Shown: positions 35,302-44,104, counted from the first letter of the stretch. The stretch is 64,000 nt of DNA from Neobacillus rhizosphaerae (GCF_937468385.1 NZ_CALBWS010000021.1:1-64000); one strand, 5' to 3'. The notes: a model not told the origin generated them from the letters alone. Translations and numbers: made by a program.

Positions 35302-35688
35302 TGTGGTACTTCTTCAACTTCGGACAGGGGAGTCAAAGAAAGAGAAGTAGTAGAAAATTGACTAACACTTGGGAGTTAAATTAGATATTTATTCTAAAAT
35401 AATTTGAGATTGAGAAGGAATGTACTTAAAGTAAAAGGTTTGTTTAAGTGAAAACTTTCACAAAAGGATCTGTTCTATACAATAGAATAACCGGATTTTT
35501 CAATGATTGTTTTCAAAATGAAACTGTAAGCATATCATGGCTACCGGCATTAATATATTCATGTCCTCGCTAGCGCAATGAACTTCATGATTTACAAAAA
35601 TAAATTCAAAAATGGAGGGCAAATTAAAGGGGAAAACATTTTTTTTCATTTTAGACAATATTTCAGTGGATTTTTTTTAATCACTCGT
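35302..35688. other. Intergenic stretch, no gene seen
   Basis: AT-rich; ACTTAAAGTAAAAGG...GTTTAAGTG can fold near 35428-35452. No frame with a ribosome site is found. Confidence 0.35.
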
Positions 35689-35710
35689 ATACTATAGGAG
35701 GGTATAGTAT
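35689..35710. promoter_or_regulatory. CsoR operator of the copper operon
   Basis: ATACTATA-GGAGGG-TATAGTAT, an inverted repeat with a G-tract centre as in CsoR sites, 26 nt before csoR. Confidence 0.7.
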
Positions 35711-35735
35711 ATTGTGAACGTGGAGGTGAGATTAG

Positions 35736-36056
35736 ATGAATGAAAAAATGAATGATGATTGTCATCTTTCTAAAGAAAGAAAGAGTCATCATTCCGATAA
35801 AGTAAAGAAAAATTTGGTTACTCGTTTAAATCGAGTAGAAGGTCAAATCCGTGGAATAAAAGGGTTAATCGAAAAAGATACCTATTGTGATGATGTTATT
35901 ACGCAAATTTCAGCTACACAATCTGCTTTAAACAGTGTGGCAAAAATTCTTCTAGATGGACATTTTAAAACTTGTGTATTGGAACGAATAAACGAGGGTG
36001 ATACAGAAGTATTAGATGAAGTTCTTTTAACTATAGAAAAATTAATGAAAAAATAA
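35736..36056 (+). CDS. csoR: Copper-sensing repressor CsoR
   Basis: 106 residues of the DUF156 four-helix fold. RLNRVEGQIRGIKGLIE is the DNA-contact helix; the Cu(I) ligands Cys51, His76 and Cys80 are in place (DTYCDD; GHFKTC). The His and the second Cys identify a copper sensor rather than the persulfide sensor CstR (C-C only). Followed after 16 nt by copZ. Cu(I) binding releases it from the operators at 35689 and probably 36331. Confidence 0.9.
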   Translation: MNEKMNDDCHLSKERKSHHSDKVKKNLVTRLNRVEGQIRGIKGLIEKDTYCDDVITQISATQSALNSVAKILLDGHFKTCVLERINEGDTEVLDEVLLTIEKLMKK

Positions 36057-36072
36057 ATGGGAGTGTTTATTA

Positions 36073-36279
36073 ATGGAAAAGATTACTTTAAAGGTTAATG
36101 GAATGTCTTGTGGCCATTGTGTAAATTCAATTGAAGGTAGTGTTGGAAAACTTGATGGTGTTAATTCTGTTAAAGTTAATTTAGCAGAAGGGACAGTCGA
36201 TGTTGAATTTAACCCTGCTGAAGTTACCTTAAGCAAGATCAAAGAAACAATTGATGACCAGGGCTATGATGTTGAATAG
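36073..36279 (+). CDS. copZ: Copper chaperone CopZ
   Basis: 68 residues, a single HMA domain with GMSCGHC (Cys13, Cys16) and GYDVE at the end. It carries Cu(I) to the N-terminal HMA domains of CopA. Confidence 0.92.
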   Translation: MEKITLKVNGMSCGHCVNSIEGSVGKLDGVNSVKVNLAEGTVDVEFNPAEVTLSKIKETIDDQGYDVE

Positions 36280-36282
36280 GAA

Positions 36283-36322
36283 GTTAAAGATAACGTGCGA
36301 CGAACAGCACGTTATCTTTAAC
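36283..36322 (+). terminator. Hairpin between copZ and copA
   Basis: GTTAAAGATAACGTGC and GCACGTTATCTTTAAC form a 16-bp perfect stem, loop 8 nt. No T run follows, so it may be a processing or stability element that lets copZ exceed copA, rather than a full terminator. Confidence 0.6.
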
Positions 36323-36330
36323 AACGAAAT

Positions 36331-36347
36331 ATACCCCCTAACCGTAT
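36331..36347. promoter_or_regulatory. Possible second CsoR site, upstream of copA
   Basis: ATACCCCCTAACCGTAT: ATAC/GTAT arms around a C-tract, 18 nt before copA. Confidence 0.45.
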
Positions 36348-36364
36348 GAAAGAGGTGAATATCG

Positions 36365-38788
36365 ATGAGTAATGATATAAAAGAAACAATTTATCAAATT
36401 ACAGGAATGACCTGTGCGGCATGTGCCACAAGAATTGAAAAAGGACTCAAAAAAATGGAGGGCGTAAAAGAGGCAAATGTTAATCTAGCACTTGAAAAGT
36501 CCACTATAAAATATGATCCAGAAGTTGTATCTGAACAGGATTTCCAAAAGAAAATTCAGTCTTTAGGATATGATGTTGTAAGGGAAAAAGTGGAATTCGA
36601 TATAACAGGAATGACCTGTGCGGCATGTGCAAATAAAATTGAAAAACGATTAAACAAATTAGATGGAGTTGAAAAAGCGACTGTCAATTTCGCGTTAGAA
36701 ACTGTCCTTGTGGAGTATAATCCAGAACAGATCTCTGTCTCTGAAATGAAAGAGGATATTAAAAAGCTAGGATATACCCTTGAACAAAAGAAAGAAAATG
36801 CGGGAGAACAAGTTGACCATCGTCAAAAAGAAATTGAAAAGCAACAAGGAAAATTTATTTTCTCTCTTATCTTGTCAATCCCTCTATTGTGGGCGATGGT
36901 TAGCCACTTTGAATTTACACGATTTATTTGGCTGCCAGATATGTTTATGAATCCTTGGGTTCAATTAGCTCTGGCAACACCAGTACAATTCATCGTTGGT
37001 AAACAGTTTTATGTGGGAGCTTTTAAGGCGTTAAGAAATAAGAGTGCAAATATGGATGTGCTTGTTGCACTTGGTACATCAGCTGCTTATTTCTATAGTT
37101 TATATTTAAGTATTAGCTCGATTGGCTCCGGCGCTCATATGGTAGAACTCTATTATGAAACAAGTGCTGTTCTTATTACCTTAATTCTATTAGGGAAACT
37201 GTTTGAAGCTAAGGCTAAAGGACGTTCGTCTGAGGCGATTAAAAAATTAATGGGACTACAGGCAAAAAATGCAACTGTCGTTCGTGATGGTCAAGAGATG
37301 ATTATCCCAATCGAAGAAGTTTTAGAAGGAGATATTGTTTATGTAAAACCAGGTGAAAAAGTGCCGGTTGATGGTGAAATTGTGGAAGGTCAATCAGCGG
37401 TTGACGAATCGATGTTAACGGGTGAAAGTATTCCGATTGATAAAACAATTGGAGATAACGTTATTGGATCAACGATTAATAAAAATGGTTTCCTGAAAAT
37501 TAAAGCAACAAAAGTTGGTAAAGATACAGCATTAGCTCAAATTATTAAGGTGGTTGAAGAAGCACAAGGCTCTAAAGCACCGATCCAACGTTTAGCTGAC
37601 GTGATTTCAGGAATATTTGTGCCGATCGTTGTAGGAATAGCAATTATTACTTTCCTTGTGTGGTATTTTGCTGTAAATCCTGGCGATTTTGCGGATGCCC
37701 TTGAGAAATTTATTGCGGTATTAGTTATCGCTTGTCCTTGTGCACTTGGTTTGGCGACACCAACTTCAATTATGGCTGGCTCAGGTCGTGCTGCCGAATT
37801 TGGAATTTTGTTTAAAGGCGGGGAGCACCTTGAAACAACTCATCGCTTAGATACGATTATTCTTGATAAAACAGGTACGGTTACAAACGGAAAACCATCT
37901 TTAACGGATGTTATTTTAGCAGACGGCATGGATGAAAAGGAATTTCTAACGCTGGTTGGTACGGCTGAGAGAAACTCGGAACATCCACTTGCAGAAGCAA
38001 TTGTGGAAGGTATAAAGGAAAAAGGAATTAACCTTGGGGCATCTGATACATTTGAAGCTGTTCCTGGTTTTGGTATCCAATCAACGGTGAATGGTAAGCA
38101 GTTATTCATCGGTACACGTAGACTCATGGCGAAATATTGCATCAATGTCCAAGATGTACTAGCCAACATGGAGAACTTGGAAAAGCAAGGGAAAACAGCT
38201 ATGTTAGTAGCCATCGATGGGCGCTATGCAGGTATTGTGGCGGTGGCAGATACCATTAAGGATACATCTAAAGAAGCTATTGCCCGATTACACAAAATGG
38301 GCTTAGAAGTAGTAATGATTACAGGGGATAATACCCAAACAGCCCAAGCCATTGCGGACCAAGTTGGAATTAAGAAAGTGATTGCAGAAGTTTTACCAGA
38401 AGGCAAGGCGGAAGAAGTGAAAAAGCTTCAGCAAGCTGGTAAAAAAGTAGCAATGGTAGGAGATGGAATTAATGACGCTCCGGCACTTGCGACAGCTGAT
38501 ATCGGTATGGCAATCGGTACGGGAACTGACGTTGCTATGGAAGCTGCAGATATTACACTTATTCGTGGCGATTTAACTAGCATTGCGGACGCAATTTTCA
38601 TGAGTAAGAAGACAATAACAAATATTAAGCAAAATCTTTTCTGGGCGCTTGCATATAACGTCATAGGAATTCCAATCGCAGCAGCAGGTTTATTAGCACC
38701 ATGGTTAGCAGGTGCAGCAATGGCATTTAGTTCTGTATCAGTTGTTCTCAACGCACTCAGACTTCAGAGAATTAAGTTAAAAGCTTAA
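36365..38788 (+). CDS. copA: Cu(I)-exporting P1B-type ATPase CopA
   Basis: 807 residues with two N-terminal HMA domains (CAAC at 17-20 and 85-88), eight membrane helices, actuator TGES near 355, CPC metal site near 456-458 ([13 protein letters not shown]), phosphorylation DKTGT at about 501, HP motif SEHPLAEAI and GDGINDAP at about 699. AGAGGTGAA precedes the ATG. It exports Cu(I) at the cost of ATP. Every conserved motif is present, so it should be active. Confidence 0.95.
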   Translation: MSNDIKETIYQITGMTCAACATRIEKGLKKMEGVKEANVNLALEKSTIKYDPEVVSEQDFQKKIQSLGYDVVREKVEFDITGMTCAACANKIEKRLNKLDGVEKATVNFALETVLVEYNPEQISVSEMKEDIKKLGYTLEQKKENAGEQVDHRQKEIEKQQGKFIFSLILSIPLLWAMVSHFEFTRFIWLPDMFMNPWVQLALATPVQFIVGKQFYVGAFKALRNKSANMDVLVALGTSAAYFYSLYLSISSIGSGAHMVELYYETSAVLITLILLGKLFEAKAKGRSSEAIKKLMGLQAKNATVVRDGQEMIIPIEEVLEGDIVYVKPGEKVPVDGEIVEGQSAVDESMLTGESIPIDKTIGDNVIGSTINKNGFLKIKATKVGKDTALAQIIKVVEEAQGSKAPIQRLADVISGIFVPIVVGIAIITFLVWYFAVNPGDFADALEKFIAVLVIACPCALGLATPTSIMAGSGRAAEFGILFKGGEHLETTHRLDTIILDKTGTVTNGKPSLTDVILADGMDEKEFLTLVGTAERNSEHPLAEAIVEGIKEKGINLGASDTFEAVPGFGIQSTVNGKQLFIGTRRLMAKYCINVQDVLANMENLEKQGKTAMLVAIDGRYAGIVAVADTIKDTSKEAIARLHKMGLEVVMITGDNTQTAQAIADQVGIKKVIAEVLPEGKAEEVKKLQQAGKKVAMVGDGINDAPALATADIGMAIGTGTDVAMEAADITLIRGDLTSIADAIFMSKKTITNIKQNLFWALAYNVIGIPIAAAGLLAPWLAGAAMAFSSVSVVLNALRLQRIKLKA

Positions 38789-38810
38789 TGTAGAAAAGGA
38801 GGATGCTTAT

Positions 38811-39629
38811 ATGAAAAAAAGCATAATGATTTGGGCTGTTTCGGCTATCGTTTACCTTGGGATCGTCATCGCTGGTTACAGTGTGTATGCAAGCATTAAT
38901 CCAAAATCAGAGGAACACAATAATCATACAGCTACTGAACAGGGGGAAGAAAGCAGGAATCATCAACAGCACGAGAATCATGGTGCAAACACTATCAGTG
39001 AGGTTACACCAAAAGTATCCTATGCAAATGGAGAAATCACAATTGAATTAAAAGATAATAATAATCATGCTCCGGAACTGGAAGTTTCTCATGAAAAATA
39101 TATGCATTTGATTGTCGTTAGCTCAGACTTAAAAGAGTACTATCATTTACATCCAGAACAAAAGGGCGAAGGAACATATCAAGTGAAGGTAAATTTGGCA
39201 GATAATTCTTATAAAGCCTTCGTTGATATCCAGCCAAAAGGGCTTCAATATGCGGTAAGACCTATTGAGTTGCAGGTTGGGGAAGCACATCATATACACG
39301 GCAAAAATAATCTCATTACAGATAAAGATTTTACAAAGACAATAGACGGTCAAACGGTTGAATTAACCCCTCATTCATTTGAGGTCAACAAAGAGGTTAC
39401 TCTTAATTTTGATGTAAAGGGTGAGAAACCTGAAGAGTATTTAGGTGCGTTAGGTCATGTTGTCATCCTAGATGAAGCAGGAGAGAAATTTATCCATGTC
39501 CATCCAGTTTCGAATGATAAAACTGTATTTGAAACACAATTTGATAAGCCGGGTATTTATAAGCTTTGGGCTGAATTCAAGTTTCGCGGACAGGTCAATG
39601 CCTACCCATTTGTTATCGAAGTTAAATAA
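38811..39629 (+). CDS. Membrane-anchored, His-rich copper-operon protein
   Basis: 272 residues. One N-terminal membrane anchor (IMIWAVSAIVYLGIVIAGYS) is followed by a His-rich linker (NHTATEQGEESRNHQQHENH) and a two-lobed beta-sandwich with HDHLHP-type motifs: EKYMHLIVVSSDLKEYYHLH and GHVVILDEAGEKFIHVHP. It is therefore extracytoplasmic. 22 nt after copA with GGAGG before the ATG, so part of the copper operon; it probably binds Cu outside the membrane. No catalytic motif is recognised. Confidence 0.7.
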   Translation: MKKSIMIWAVSAIVYLGIVIAGYSVYASINPKSEEHNNHTATEQGEESRNHQQHENHGANTISEVTPKVSYANGEITIELKDNNNHAPELEVSHEKYMHLIVVSSDLKEYYHLHPEQKGEGTYQVKVNLADNSYKAFVDIQPKGLQYAVRPIELQVGEAHHIHGKNNLITDKDFTKTIDGQTVELTPHSFEVNKEVTLNFDVKGEKPEEYLGALGHVVILDEAGEKFIHVHPVSNDKTVFETQFDKPGIYKLWAEFKFRGQVNAYPFVIEVK

Positions 39630-39652
39630 TAAAAGGTGAAGGGGTGATAATG

Positions 39653-39934
39653 ATGGCAAAAGTTCAACTAGAGCTTTATACGAGACCTACCTGAACGGAT
39701 TGTCAGGTAGGGAAAGAGTTTCTTTCCAAAAATAACGTAGCGTATATTGAATATGATTTAACGAAACTACCATCCAAGGAAGAGGACTTAATCAAAATAA
39801 CGGGTACAAGAATTGTTCCAACATTTGTATTTAAAAATAAATCGTTGTTGGGGTTGATGAGTAAACCGAAAGTCCTGATTGGATTTGAACAAAATGTAGA
39901 TGAAATAAGGAAGACTTTAAACATAGAATCCTGA
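39653..39934 (+). CDS. Glutaredoxin-like protein with in-frame UGA at the first CxxC position (candidate selenoprotein)
   Basis: 93 codons plus stop, 23 nt after the preceding gene, with GAAGGGGTG before the ATG. It reads AKVQLELYTRPT-UGA-TDCQVGKEF, then RIVPTFVFKNK (cis-Pro loop) and LIGFEQNVDEIRKTLNI, a complete glutaredoxin fold. The UGA (39692-39694) stands exactly where glutaredoxins have the reactive Cys of CxxC, giving UxxC. No other stop or frameshift occurs in the 79 codons that follow. A 7-bp hairpin with a GUU loop lies 23 nt after the UGA. Either it is a selenoprotein (or UGA is read as Cys), or it is a fresh nonsense mutation. No sel genes are visible in the window. Confidence 0.6.
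39692..39727 (+). promoter_or_regulatory. SECIS-like element after the UGA codon
   Basis: GGAAAGA-GTT-TCTTTCC (39711-39727) has a 7-bp stem; the apical loop starts with G and begins 23 nt after the UGA, within the 16-37 nt usual for bacterial SECIS. A second, competing hairpin, CCTACCTGA/TCAGGTAGG (39686-39710), includes the UGA itself. Confidence 0.45.
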
Positions 39935-39936
39935 CA

Positions 39937-39972
39937 TTACCTGTCGCATTATTTAGCGACAGGTCTAATTTT
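39937..39972 (+). terminator. Terminator of the copper operon
   Basis: ACCTGTCGC and GCGACAGGT pair, then CTAATTTTC. Confidence 0.7.
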
Positions 39973-39980
39973 CACTAATA

Positions 39981-40000
39981 TATACCTTACCGGTGTATAG
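39981..40000. promoter_or_regulatory. CsoR-family-like operator before the reductase-like gene
   Basis: TATACCTTACCGGTGTATA: TATAC and GTATA arms around a CC/GG centre. It would tie the next gene to copper or thiol stress. Confidence 0.4.
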
Positions 40001-40035
40001 TAAATAATTAATTAAAAGGGGGAGAAGAAAATAAT

Positions 40036-40671
40036 ATGGAAAATGGTGTGAAAAAAATTAAGATCGCCGTAAATGGAGGAATAGGGTTTGGGGCTAAACT
40101 CAATCCAAAACAACTTGTTACAATCTCAAAATATATGAATGAAGATGAGGAACTTGAACTAACAACATTACAACAACTCATTATAGAAATCTCGGAAGAT
40201 AAAAAGGAAGAAATCATAGAAGAATTTCAAAAGGTTGGCTTAGCATGTTATCCGGTTGGAAACTTTGTAAAAAGCTTGAGAACCTGCAATTTTTGCAAAG
40301 GGGAAATAGAAGAAGGAATGCCGGTGGCAAAAGAGCTAAATCGCCGTATAGCAGGAAAAGCCGTACCGTTTACCCTAAAGGTTGCTTATACAGGTTGTCC
40401 TATAGGTTGCGGTGAACCAATGTTAAGTGACATAGGTGTTATGAAAATTAAAGATCATTACAATTTATATGTTGGAGGAAAAGCAAAAGGGAAAGACGCT
40501 GAGGTTGGTTCCTTGCTAATGGAGAATCTAACTCCAGAAGAATTATACGATGCTGTTGAAAAGATCATTGCTATGTATTCAGAAATGGGTAAAAAGCGGG
40601 AGACATTTTACAAATTTTTAAAACGGATAGGTAAAGAACAATTGATAAGTAATATAGTTGAAATGGAATAA
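40036..40671 (+). CDS. Short nitrite/sulfite-reductase-like Fe-S protein
   Basis: 211 residues, GGGGGAGAAG before the ATG. An N-terminal ferredoxin-like half-domain (KLNPKQLVTISKYMNEDEEL, TTLQQLIIE) is followed by Cys motifs LRTCNFCKGE and YTGCPIGCGEP (four Cys in the C-x5-C...C-x3-C style of siroheme-[4Fe-4S] reductases) and a small C-terminal domain. Full nitrite/sulfite reductases have two such repeats (over 500 residues), so this is a single-repeat relative. Its redox partner is unknown; the adjacent glutaredoxin-like gene is a candidate. Confidence 0.65.
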   Translation: MENGVKKIKIAVNGGIGFGAKLNPKQLVTISKYMNEDEELELTTLQQLIIEISEDKKEEIIEEFQKVGLACYPVGNFVKSLRTCNFCKGEIEEGMPVAKELNRRIAGKAVPFTLKVAYTGCPIGCGEPMLSDIGVMKIKDHYNLYVGGKAKGKDAEVGSLLMENLTPEELYDAVEKIIAMYSEMGKKRETFYKFLKRIGKEQLISNIVEME

Positions 40672-40729
40672 GGGAGTTTCTTAGTTGGAACAGTCTTTTT
40701 CCATTTACAAGAAGTTTGTGAAATATTTT

Positions 40730-40800
40730 ACTTAAACAAACGGGTGCTTTACTTCAATAAGGAGTAAGGCTTTTTTCTTGTTCAACTCCCTCAGTTTAAT
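40730..40800 (+). repeat. Dispersed hairpin repeat, first copy of the array
   Basis: The full consensus unit, as read from all copies, is a left half TTCAACTAACGGGTGCAAGA + GTTGAAG (inverted repeat), a central GC stem followed by TTTTCTTATT (terminator-like), and a right half TTCAACTAACGGGCAGG + TTAGTTGAA (inverted repeat). Here the left half is AAACAAACGGGTGCTTTACT, the centre is AATAAGGAGTAAGGCTTTTT and the right half is degenerate. Confidence 0.75.
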
Positions 40801-40820
40801 AGCTTTTTCTTACGAATGCT

Positions 40821-41188
40821 CGCTTATTCGCAGGATTTCATACCACTTTGTATCGGCATATCGGATGAATTAAAAGAGTCATGACAGTTTTGGTTAAATG
40901 AGGGCATGTGGAAATAGAGGATTAGTCTAAAATCCCATATACTTCCATGATTATGCACGCATTCTCCACACTGTCCTTGGAGGCTTTCCCTCCCATGTCT
41001 CAACGGGTCTCAGCCCTTTCATTCCTTCGTCATGCCTATCCAAGGGGTGGAGGCCGGTTTTGCTAACGGAACGGGTCGGTGCCCTTTTGTGGAACACATC
41101 CGGTACTCCGTGCTTTCTTTGAAATCCTACGAATAAGCCAATTCTCGTAAATAACTAACTTCTAAAAATGTAAATAAACGACTAAATC
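40821..41188 (-). ncRNA. Candidate guide (seek/bridge) RNA region of the IS110-family element
   Basis: 368 nt without a frame, clearly GC-richer and more structured than its surroundings (for example GGCCTCCACCCCTTGG and CCCGTTGAGACATGGGAGGG on the minus strand). Position 3' of the recombinase fits the IS1111 group. The plus-strand text GCTAACGGAACGGGTCGG resembles the repeat core CTAACGGGTGC, so it may hold target-matching sequence. Confidence 0.5.
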
Positions 41189-42438
41189 TTAAGCTGCTAT
41201 TTGTGTGATAGATAATACTTTTTCAGGTGTGTAGTCTAGTCCATTTCGAGCCATTCCTACTAAGATTCGAGCTAGTTTTCCACACAGCTTCATGATCGAC
41301 TTAATTCTCTTCATTTTTTTCACCTTAACATTGGCGGAGTGGAGGGCTTTGAACTCAGGGTTATTCATCACTAAGGCTATCGTCGCCATAAACAGAAAAC
41401 GCCGAAGTCGAGAACGACCACGTTTGGATAATTTAATCTGTCCTTTCCACTTACCTGAACTTGCCTCAGCTAGATGTAATCCTGCATGCCGTAACAGGGA
41501 ATTTCCGTGGGTAAACCCACTTAAATCTCCCGCCTCTCCCAAAATACCTGCCAGTGTAATAGGACTAATCCCTTTAATGGCAAGCATCTTCTTGACACAA
41601 GGTATTTGCTTCAGTACGTCTGTAGCTTCTTTTTCAATTGTTTCAAGCTGGGCAGTGGCAAGATCGTATTCTTCGAGTAATTGGTTTAAATGAAGCTTAT
41701 GAGCATCGATGGCCCGCTGAGTCCCGACCGAACTTTTCGCAAGTTCAATAAGCAAACGAGCTTTAGGAAAACCAGCGTGTCGTTTCATTAATAATTTCCA
41801 TCTATCCACTATTTCTTGTGGCTGTAATGTCTTTAATTCTCCTGGTGTTGGGAAAGCGCGAAGGGTGGCAATGGCACCTTTGCTCATTATGTCTTTAAAC
41901 ACTTGCCTTAGTTCTGGAAAAACGATTTCCACCCAACGGTGGAGTTGATTTTTGGCTGTGACCAAACGTTTTACAACCACGTCACGGTTGGACATAAGCA
42001 CTCGTAGTTTTTCGAATGTTTCCGAATTGGAACGTGTAAAAGCATAGTAGCCATTCTTGACCATATCAGCGATGACGAGGGCATCTTTTTTATCACTTTT
42101 AGATTGGGTATTGTCTCGGTTTTCCTTATTTTTTTTGACTAAATGAGGATTAACTAAAACGACTTCTATATGATGTTCGGATAACCACTGGGCTAAATTT
42201 AACCAATAGTGTCCTGTAGGTTCCATACCAACTATTACTTTGTTTAAGTTTTTAGATTGGAGGAGTTTATTAATCCATTGAAATAATTGAAGGAAAGAGG
42301 TTCTCCAATGATAATCCCACGGTAGTTTACTGCTCGGGATACATGTATTTGTTGGGCAATATCAATCCCTACAACAAGATGTTGGTTAGTAATTCTTTCA
42401 ATTAGTTGATTTTGTTTGTGTTGCATTTTAAACTTCAT
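41189..42438 (-). pseudogene. IS110-family recombinase, one frameshift
   Basis: The first part (42438-42285) reads MKFKMQHKQNQLIERITNQH and VVGIDIAQQIHVSRAVNYRG (first DEDD acid). A one-base frameshift near 42280 leads to LQLFQWINKLLQSKNLNKVI, VGMEPTGHYWLNLAQWL, SDKKDALVIADM (acidic pair) and a C-terminal Tnp_20 domain with ISPITLAGILGEAGDLSGF and GLHLAEASSGKWKG (probable catalytic Ser). About 410 residues if the frame is restored. All motifs survive, so the break is recent or a reading error. Confidence 0.85.
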
Positions 42439-42547
42439 AGTAGAGCTTCCTCCTTTGATGATGAGTTAGAGTGGTATCCATACTCTTATCTTACTGAGGG
42501 GCTCTCTTTTTTTCAAAGCTGATAATTAACGATCTACAGGAATGCTA

Positions 42548-42610
42548 TCGGGGTGCGATGCTTTAAGAGGGCCACGCCTTTTTCTTGTTAAACTAAGAGT
42601 CAGGTTTATT
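42548..42610 (+). repeat. Dispersed repeat, left half cut by the IS110-family element
   Basis: CGGGGTGCGATGCTTTAAGA, stem-like GGGCCACGCCTTTTTCTT, right half GTTAAACTAAGAGTCAGGTT. Confidence 0.65.
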
Positions 42611-42693
42611 TAAAAAGAAAAAAATAAAAATCAACCACTTACCGAATTATGGTAATGTTAAAATAGTGAATTTATTTTAGGAGTGAGAGGGTT

Positions 42694-42855
42694 ATGGGGA
42701 TAATTTACGGCTTAGTAGGTTTAGTTGGTCTATTTCTTATTATTGTATATGCCGTTAGTTTTGGCATTGATAATTCTAAGCAAGTTAAGCTTTTAAGGTC
42801 TGAACTAAAAGAAATAAAAAAAGAACTAAAAATATTAGGGGAAAATCAGAAATAG
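42694..42855 (+). CDS. 53-residue single-span membrane protein
   Basis: GGAGTGAGAGGG precedes the ATG. MGIIYGLVGLVGLFLIIVYA is a membrane helix, followed by a charged coiled-coil-like tail (KLLRSELKEIKKELKILGEN). This is the layout of many small Bacillus membrane proteins of unknown role. It stands alone between two repeat copies. Confidence 0.6.
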   Translation: MGIIYGLVGLVGLFLIIVYAVSFGIDNSKQVKLLRSELKEIKKELKILGENQK

Positions 42856-42862
42856 ATAATGT

Positions 42863-42948
42863 TCTTATTCAAGTAACGGGTGCTTGAGTTGAAGTTGAGT
42901 TGCGGCGGCAGCTCTTTTTTTGTTGATCAGCTAAAGGGTAGGTCAATG
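42863..42948 (+). repeat. Dispersed repeat, full copy
   Basis: ATTCAAGTAACGGGTGCTTG, stem GCGGCGGCAGCTC + T7, right half CAGCTAAAGGGTAGGTCAAT. Confidence 0.75.
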
Positions 42949-42997
42949 TAATAATGATACAATTAAACAAACAGTAGAAGGAAAGGAGTGAATCACG

Positions 42998-43666
42998 ATA
43001 GAAGTAGGTCAATATTTAAACAATACTTTTCCAGGGCTTGTGTTGGCACCTAGTCTTTATCATCAATGGGATATAGGGATTCACTTTGAATTAGGATCTG
43101 GTATGTATCAATTCAAAGATGATGGAAGCCTTAACCTTGAAATGTTTGAACGTGTATATAATCAGGCATTGTCTATTTTTAAAGAACTTTTTTCAAATTC
43201 GGATGAAATTTTTCTTGTGACCAATGTTTATCGGCACAAGTCTGATGAAGTTAGGAAAAAGCGAATAAAGGTTTATGATCGCTATATAAAAAATAAAGAT
43301 CTAAAATTTCATTTAAGGCAAGAATCCTTGCCATATGTATTTGATGATGAAGATGCTGATGATTATTATACCTCTCGATTTTCACTAAAGTGCCACAAAC
43401 AAGACTTTAAATACTCATTACTCATTAAGGCAGCGTGCAATGAGGACTTTCCTTTGAAACCTAAGCTAGGTGGTAGTGGGTGCGGTTCAGACTATCCAGA
43501 TGTGTTTTTCATTAATCTTACCAAAAATGTGATTTTTTTCATTTATGATGATAGAGGATGTGAAGTCATCGCAACTAATAAAGAAACAATATATCCTTTA
43601 TATATAAAATACGGCGATTTGATTGATGAATACTCACGAGAAGAGATTGATCAACGTTTTAAATAA
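42998..43666 (+). CDS. DUF3885-like protein with probable ATA start
   Basis: About 223 residues. AGGAGTGA is followed 7 nt later by ATA (42998), which begins IEVGQYLNNTFPGLVLAPSL. This is where DUF3885 relatives start, and no ATG/GTG/TTG is suitably placed; the next in-frame candidate (43040) would lose the conserved N-terminus. Later features: QWDIGIHFELG, VTNVYRHKSDEVRKKRIKVY and GGSGCGSDYPDVFFINLTKN. Function unknown; relatives occur in immunity-type loci. Confidence 0.65.
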   Translation: MEVGQYLNNTFPGLVLAPSLYHQWDIGIHFELGSGMYQFKDDGSLNLEMFERVYNQALSIFKELFSNSDEIFLVTNVYRHKSDEVRKKRIKVYDRYIKNKDLKFHLRQESLPYVFDDEDADDYYTSRFSLKCHKQDFKYSLLIKAACNEDFPLKPKLGGSGCGSDYPDVFFINLTKNVIFFIYDDRGCEVIATNKETIYPLYIKYGDLIDEYSREEIDQRFK

Positions 43667-43729
43667 GGATGTAATTTTGTAACCCACTTCTCACACCCTT
43701 TGTTCTAAGAAATTTTTATACACTTCTTG

Positions 43730-43815
43730 TTTCACTAGCAGGTGTAAGAATTTAAGATCAGGCTGCCATCTTTGGTAGCTTCTTCTTGTGCTAACGAGCA
43801 GGTTACTTGAAGAAG
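43730..43815 (+). repeat. Dispersed repeat, full copy
   Basis: TTTCACTAGCAGGTGTAAGA, stem GGCTGCCATCTTTGGTAGCT, right half GCTAACGAGCAGGTTACTTG. Confidence 0.7.
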
Positions 43816-43927
43816 GATTAACGCACTTTTTGTAGAACTATTGACCTAACGAAATAAGTTTTTATTGAAAAATTTCGGAAATAAGGTGAAGTTTATAGAA
43901 TTAAATTTCTACATAAGGGGGGATTTA

Positions 43928-44104
43928 GTGTATATCTTTTTATTCATAGTTTTAACAATGGTTTTTGGTTATATTCTATTGTGGGTACATCCGTTATTTG
44001 CGGCATTATTAGCCTTCATTATTGTCGTCGGATTTTTGTTGAGAGGCTTATATTTACTTAACGAAATAAAAAATAAACTTTCAAATATTGATACAAAGAA
44101 ATAA
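43928..44104 (+). CDS. 58-residue two-span membrane protein
   Basis: The GTG at 43928 has AAGGGGGGA 4 nt upstream and is preferred to a TTG at 43865 that has none. Two membrane helices (YIFLFIVLTMVFGYILLWVH; LFAALLAFIIVVGFLLRGLY) and a lysine-rich tail. No family recognised. Single gene between repeats. Confidence 0.55.
   Translation: MYIFLFIVLTMVFGYILLWVHPLFAALLAFIIVVGFLLRGLYLLNEIKNKLSNIDTKK

Larger units (their letters stand above)
40821..42546 (-). mobile_element. IS110-family (IS1111-like layout) element, near-complete
   Basis: About 1.73 kb flanked by GAATGCT (40814-40820 and 42540-42546), lying between a degenerate repeat copy and a repeat copy cut at its left half (42548). The recombinase is on the minus strand with only about 100 nt upstream but about 370 nt downstream; that longer 3' non-coding end is where IS1111-type elements encode their guide RNA. 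Exact ends are inferred. Confidence 0.7.

Noticed and set aside
39686-39710. Hairpin CCTACCTGA/TCAGGTAGG as the SECIS
   Set aside because: It contains the UGA itself in the stem, which does not fit bacterial SECIS geometry; the hairpin at 39711-39727 does.
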